From NCBI GenBank assembly GCA_003342895.1, contig PTFA01000192.1:818006-882005 (forward strand): a DNA stretch of 64,000 nt, in the 5' to 3' direction. Source of the stretch: Casuarius casuarius. Lineage: Eukaryota > Chordata > Aves > Casuariiformes > Casuariidae. Shown one piece after another: positions 59,701 through 64,000 of the stretch; the stretch's first letter is position 1, and the number at the start of each line of letters is the position of its first letter. The position numbers and the translations under genes were made by a program. The notes beneath the pieces are model-generated. The model was not told the origin of the DNA. It saw only the letters and a program-made list of their open reading frames with translations, and did not search any database.

Positions 59701-62700
59701 TAGAAGAAAGTGAGTTTGTTCTTCCTTCCCTCTCGCCATCTCCCAGTGCCTGGCTCTCCCCCTAACTGTGTGGGCACCCACCCACCCTGCCAGTCCCTGG
59801 GCAGGTACATCCTCTCCCCTTCTCCTGCTTGCTGGCATTTGGGGAGTGAGAGACAAGGCATGTGTTACAGCAGCCAGCAGAGCACCTGGGCAGGGGCCCT
59901 GCCTGCCCAGCAGCTGCTCTGGGCTGTGGGTGTGAAGCTGGGGCCTCTTGGCATGTCAGCTTTTCCTCCTTCCTCCCAGACATCAGCGTCTGGCCAGTGC
60001 AAATCAGTGCACATGCAGCAATAACCTGCGTGCAGCCCAGTGTTGTCCCAGGTCACGTCCTACCATTCCCTCTCAGCACACGCACTCTCCCAGCATCAGC
60101 CTGATCCCTAACCCTGCTACCCGTTTGTGTCTGGAGCCTTCCACCAAGGTACAATTTTGAACACCAGCAAGAGATGGTGTAACTTCTGCGCTGAAGTGGG
60201 CAATCAAGCATGTATCCAGTCTATACAAGATAGGAAGGGAAGCAGGATTGCTGCAGAGGCCAGTTGCCCGCCCTGGGGTTAGGTATATCACAGGTATGGC
60301 TGTACAGATGGCTTGGCTTCCTTCCCAAGGCCTGATTCTCCAGGTCACTATGGGATCCCCCGGTGATCAGCCTTTGCCAAGGTGGTGTAGGGAATATGAC
60401 AGGCCATTCTTCAGTCCTCCTTCCAGCTATACACAGGCAAAGGGGTTACAGAGTCTTACCAAAGAGCACATCTCACTTGGTAGCAGAAGAGATACAGAGG
60501 AGGATGGAGCAAACACTGAAACTGGGAGAAATGGGAAGACCTCAGGGCTCACAGAAACCAGCCGAGGACACTCCCAAGGTGAGGACTCCTCCAGTCGTCT
60601 TTCTTTGGATGGTATGTCTACACACCTATGTGTGATTGCACACAGAGGGACACAGGGTAGCACGTCTGGTCTATAGCAGGGAACCACCAATCTATCTGCT
60701 TTTCTGCCCAGGAAAGGGGGACTTTCTTGAGACTGACCATGGCAGGGAATCTTAGCAATAGGCTCTCAAGTGACCAGGCAGGCAAAAAAAAAATCAAACA
60801 AACAGGGTTTGCTTTCTCCCACTCAAGCTCACGTGAGGATCCTGAAGGGAGGCTCCACAGCATTCCCTGGCAGAGAGCAAGACAGACAGAACCTGATGCT
60901 GACCAACCTCACCCTAGAAGTGCTTGCACCCTTGGCACAGGGTTTTAACCCTTCCAGCATAGATCCTGATATCTACCTGCCAGAGAATCACATATCTGCC
61001 TCTCCCCTCACAGGGGAAAACTCTCCTCAAGAGAGTCTCTTCCACATGGGACACAGGACAATGACTTACATTTTGCTTCCTTAAAAGCATCAAACTTCTG
61101 TTTGATCTTGCCAACGTTTCTACCCACCCTTTTCCCATTTCAAGGGGGACTTTACTGCTCCACCCTACTCCACGACATGCCCCCACATAGCTCCCCTGCA
61201 AAGGTTAGAGGTATTTCCCCCTGGGCCTGTTGGAAATAGCACAGGAACCACTGTCATTCTCTCCTGCTGCTTCACACCAGCTGATAGGGACAGGCACGTA
61301 CAACTTGCCCTGCTCCTTCCAATGCTCACCCCAGACATGTCATCCATTCTGTAAGAGCTGTCCTGTCTTCCATTTTTTGTTCCTGTCACAATCTCCTGCT
61401 AGGAAGACTTAGGAAGAGTCCTGGGGCCTTACACCAGGAAGATGCAAACCACAGCTGGGCCAAGGTTATAAGCTAGCACCCAGCCGCACCCCATTCCTTG
61501 GGAATTCCAAAAAGCCCTGCCAATAGCATTTTACCCAAGCAAAACCACGCCTGGCTTAGCCCATCTCTGTAAATGTTGCAAGGCAACTATTACAGCCCTC
61601 AGGTAAAATGCAAATAGGTTAGCATCTTTGCTTCCCAACTGGCAAATACCTTCCCCCTGAGATGCACACTCCCTCCTGCTGGAAGAGCTCCAGGGCCTTC
61701 CAGCTCCAGATGGGTGTGATCGAAGAGGCGGAGGGACTAAGAAGACTCCATCTCGCAGCTCAGATCTCTGCTGATTAGGTGGCAGCTAGTGTTTCTGAGG
61801 CACTTTCTCTAGCAGGTCTGAGGAGATGCAAGCCCCATTCAGAGGATGCCTACTATTAAGCAGCTGGTAAGTGTAATATTGTACACCTTTGCTGCATAGG
61901 TGTAAAGCACTGCCCTCAAAGCAGATTTGGGGATTGGCTGCAGGCAGGAGCATCTACTCAAGCAGAAACTTTCTTGGCTCTCTGGTCATAAAATGATAAA
62001 TATCGCTGTTCCTCCCCAGGAACCTGGGGCCAGAGCCAGAATTCCCAAACTCTAACCCTGCTAGACAGTCATAAAGCTGTGCAGTGTTTTCACGTGATTA
62101 CAGTGAGGAATATCAGCCCCTGGGATTAGATACTTGCATCTTTACCCTTTCCTAGTGCCGACCACAGCTGATGTTTCATGTTGCATGGGAGAGGGAGATC
62201 TGAGCCACCCACAGAAGAAGTAACCATCCTCTGCCTAAAACAAACATAATCACTGGGCAGCCCACAGCTCTGACTGCTTCCCTTTGTGGCTTGGACAAGG
62301 GCAAAATGGACCCATAGGAAGGTGATGTAATGCTTTGTACTCATCCCCTTCCTGGCCGCCCACAAGAGGGATTGCCTAAAAATGAAGAAGGAGGAGAAAG
62401 AAATGATGCAAAGGGAAGGAGTTTTTGTTAGAAGGATTATCTCCTGCCTCTGACAACCCCCAAGCTATAGATCCAACCCATGCTTTTGTCATGTTGGGTA
62501 GAATTCAGGTGGGAACTGGAGCTTTGTGGGTGAATGTTAGAGGCTTTCTGATCCCCTCAAATTTGCATGGGATCAAATGATGAAATATGACAGCAGAGGC
62601 CAAACGATTTGGGGTCCCAGGGCTCCTTTTCCTAGTCCACAATTCTGGGGGGAAAACAGCAGGAAAACCGGCTCCAGCCTGTGGATGGAAAAGAGGCTTT

Positions 62701-63560
62701 GATTTCCATGCGGGGAAACAGAGGGCTGCTATACATTCATTAGTCAAATCTAGCACCTGACCCCCATCCTGTGCCCTGCTTCCTCCTAAGCAGTGTGTGT
62801 GGGAGGGGTGCAGGGGGAGCAGGATGACATGTTTGCGTGACTGTGTGTAAGCGCAGTAGAAATACTCATCTCCAGACTCTTTCTATGGCCCCAGCTAGAA
62901 ATACACCTTACTGCATAACTGTGCCACGCAAACGTTGGTATCTCTATCTTTCCTATCCTCTTCCTTGACCCTTTCAAAGCCTTTCCACTCCTTCTTCTTC
63001 GGCAGCACCCCATTTACATGACATTTGACTTCAAACTTTGTTTTTCTTGAGGTAGCAACCAGGCCTCAGTTCCTGTCTTGTGCACGCCATGGCAATGCCA
63101 AAACAAAATGGTAGTGTGTATATGGGACATGCTGCATGTGCATTTGCAAGGTGCCTGCATGAGTGGAGGGAGTGAAAGGCTCTGCAGAGCAGGTGATTTA
63201 TGCAGTGCCTCCAGGGATGACAATCTTTGCATGAAGCTACAAGCGAGCTATGAGGACGGTTTAGGAGGTCAGTGGGTTCCCAAGGGACACCACAGCAGCA
63301 ACAAGGGCCAGCACCCTTTTTCATGCATTAAGTAAAGACAGCTTCAGCCAGGTCTCCCCTTACGCCTGACACTGATTCCAGCCATGCCCTGGAATGTATA
63401 TATGTATTTTCATGATGAAGCCAGGCAAAAAAAATTGCAACAGTTGTTCTTCTGCAGCCTGAAGATACAGCTTTTGTATCTCTCAGGGAAGGTGGAGTTC
63501 CTGCTCTCTTTAAATATCTATTTGCAGCAATAAAGAACAAGCCTCCCTGCCTTCCCATTT
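56761..63560 (-). other. PDGFB: PDGFB intron 1 (partial)
   Basis: Everything upstream of exon 2 looks intronic. No signal-peptide exon ending in a Glu codon before GT could be found on the minus strand. It contains a TG/CG tract (57221-57252) and a possible palindromic repeat relic (57505-57605). Confidence 0.7.
57221..57252. repeat. TG/CG alternating tract
   Basis: Alternating pyrimidine-purine (TGTGTATGTGTGCGTGTGCG, then TGCGCGTGTG), a sequence type able to adopt Z-DNA. It lies in PDGFB intron 1. Confidence 0.85.
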
Positions 63561-64000
63561 TCTCAACCCTGTCTGCGAGGGCTCCGGAGACAGCGGCCGC
63601 CTACGTGCCCAGCTCTGGCTCCCCAGCTTCAAATACCTATAGCTGTGGGCCAACCGCTTGGGCTGCACACGTCAGGCCGGCAGCCGCGGGCCGACAGCTA
63701 TTACCCAGCACCAGGGCAGGGGCCTGGCGCCCTGGCCGCCCGCCCGCCCGCCGCACCCACCGCCGCCGGGGTCCTGGCGGGCGGCCGGAGCCAGCCCTGC
63801 CACCCACCCACCCACACGGGGCTCGGGGTAGCACCTCGCTGCCCCGGGGGGCAAGCCCGCCCCAGCCGCGGCACGGGGGCTCCTCTGCGGAGAGCCCGTC
63901 CCCGAGGGCAGGCGCCCGCAGCCCCCGAGGGGCGAAGGGCAGGAAAACGGCCCAACGGCCGCCCTCCGCCCGCCCTTCGCCTCAGCGCCCGGCCGGCGGG
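63560..64000 (-). promoter_or_regulatory. CpG island at the 5' side of PDGFB
   Basis: The last 450 bases are very CpG- and GC-rich, with CCGC and CCCA short tandem repeats (63738-63770, 63800-63815). CCACCCAC at 63800-63807 matches the 'SIS proximal element' I recall from the human PDGFB promoter. The island runs off the window end, so exon 1 is probably at or beyond it. Whether this part is promoter, 5'UTR or first intron cannot be decided. Confidence 0.6.

Overview
This is nuclear DNA from a sauropsid vertebrate, most likely a bird, with a turtle or crocodilian as the alternative. The evidence is two intron-containing genes of the vertebrate CBX7-PDGFB neighbourhood, both on the minus strand and in the same order and orientation as on human 22q13. 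The interval between them is compact (about 25 kb; much longer in mammals as I recall). Old decayed tRNA-SINE, MIR-like and palindromic repeats of the kind I associate with archosaurs and turtles are scattered through it. There is no bacterial, phage or CRISPR content.

CBX7 occupies about 4.2-21.5 kb. All six coding exons can be joined in frame: 21088-21156, 19425-19468, 15332-15397, 14768-14834, 13816-14155 and 11609-11757. They total 735 nt and encode 244 aa. The protein has an N-terminal chromodomain with the complete aromatic cage (F11, W32, W35), a basic middle region and a C-terminal Polycomb box. The promoter is a CpG island at about 20.6-21.6 kb, interrupted by a 65-base assembly gap. 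The 3'UTR runs left from 11608. A proximal poly(A) signal lies at 9783-9788, and a possible distal end lies at about 4.2 kb.

From 21.6 to about 46.8 kb the window is intergenic. It holds an AT-rich stretch (21.9-24.5 kb), SINE relics (25.8, 27.1 and 28.1 kb), a 50-bp tandem duplication (29.07 kb), an orphan CpG island (35.1-36.6 kb) with inverted AP-1 and FOX-like motif pairs, a second GC-rich block (41.3-43.3 kb) and a perfect 17-bp hairpin (45.8 kb). I found no convincing protein gene here.

PDGFB occupies about 47 kb to beyond the right end. Coding exons 2-6 are joined in frame (56664-56760, 53407-53490, 52703-52908, 50819-50960, 50274-50410). They encode the propeptide with a furin site, the eight-cysteine growth-factor domain and the basic retention tail. 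A non-coding seventh exon starts at 49025. Exon 1, with the signal peptide, was not found and probably lies past position 64000, next to the CpG island that fills the last 450 bases.

The two genes are neighbours but not functionally linked: CBX7 is a nuclear PRC1 chromatin reader and PDGFB a secreted mitogen. I see no novel gene system. The items most worth checking are regulatory: the orphan CpG island, the hairpin, a NAGNAG acceptor in CBX7 and the 3'UTR structures.
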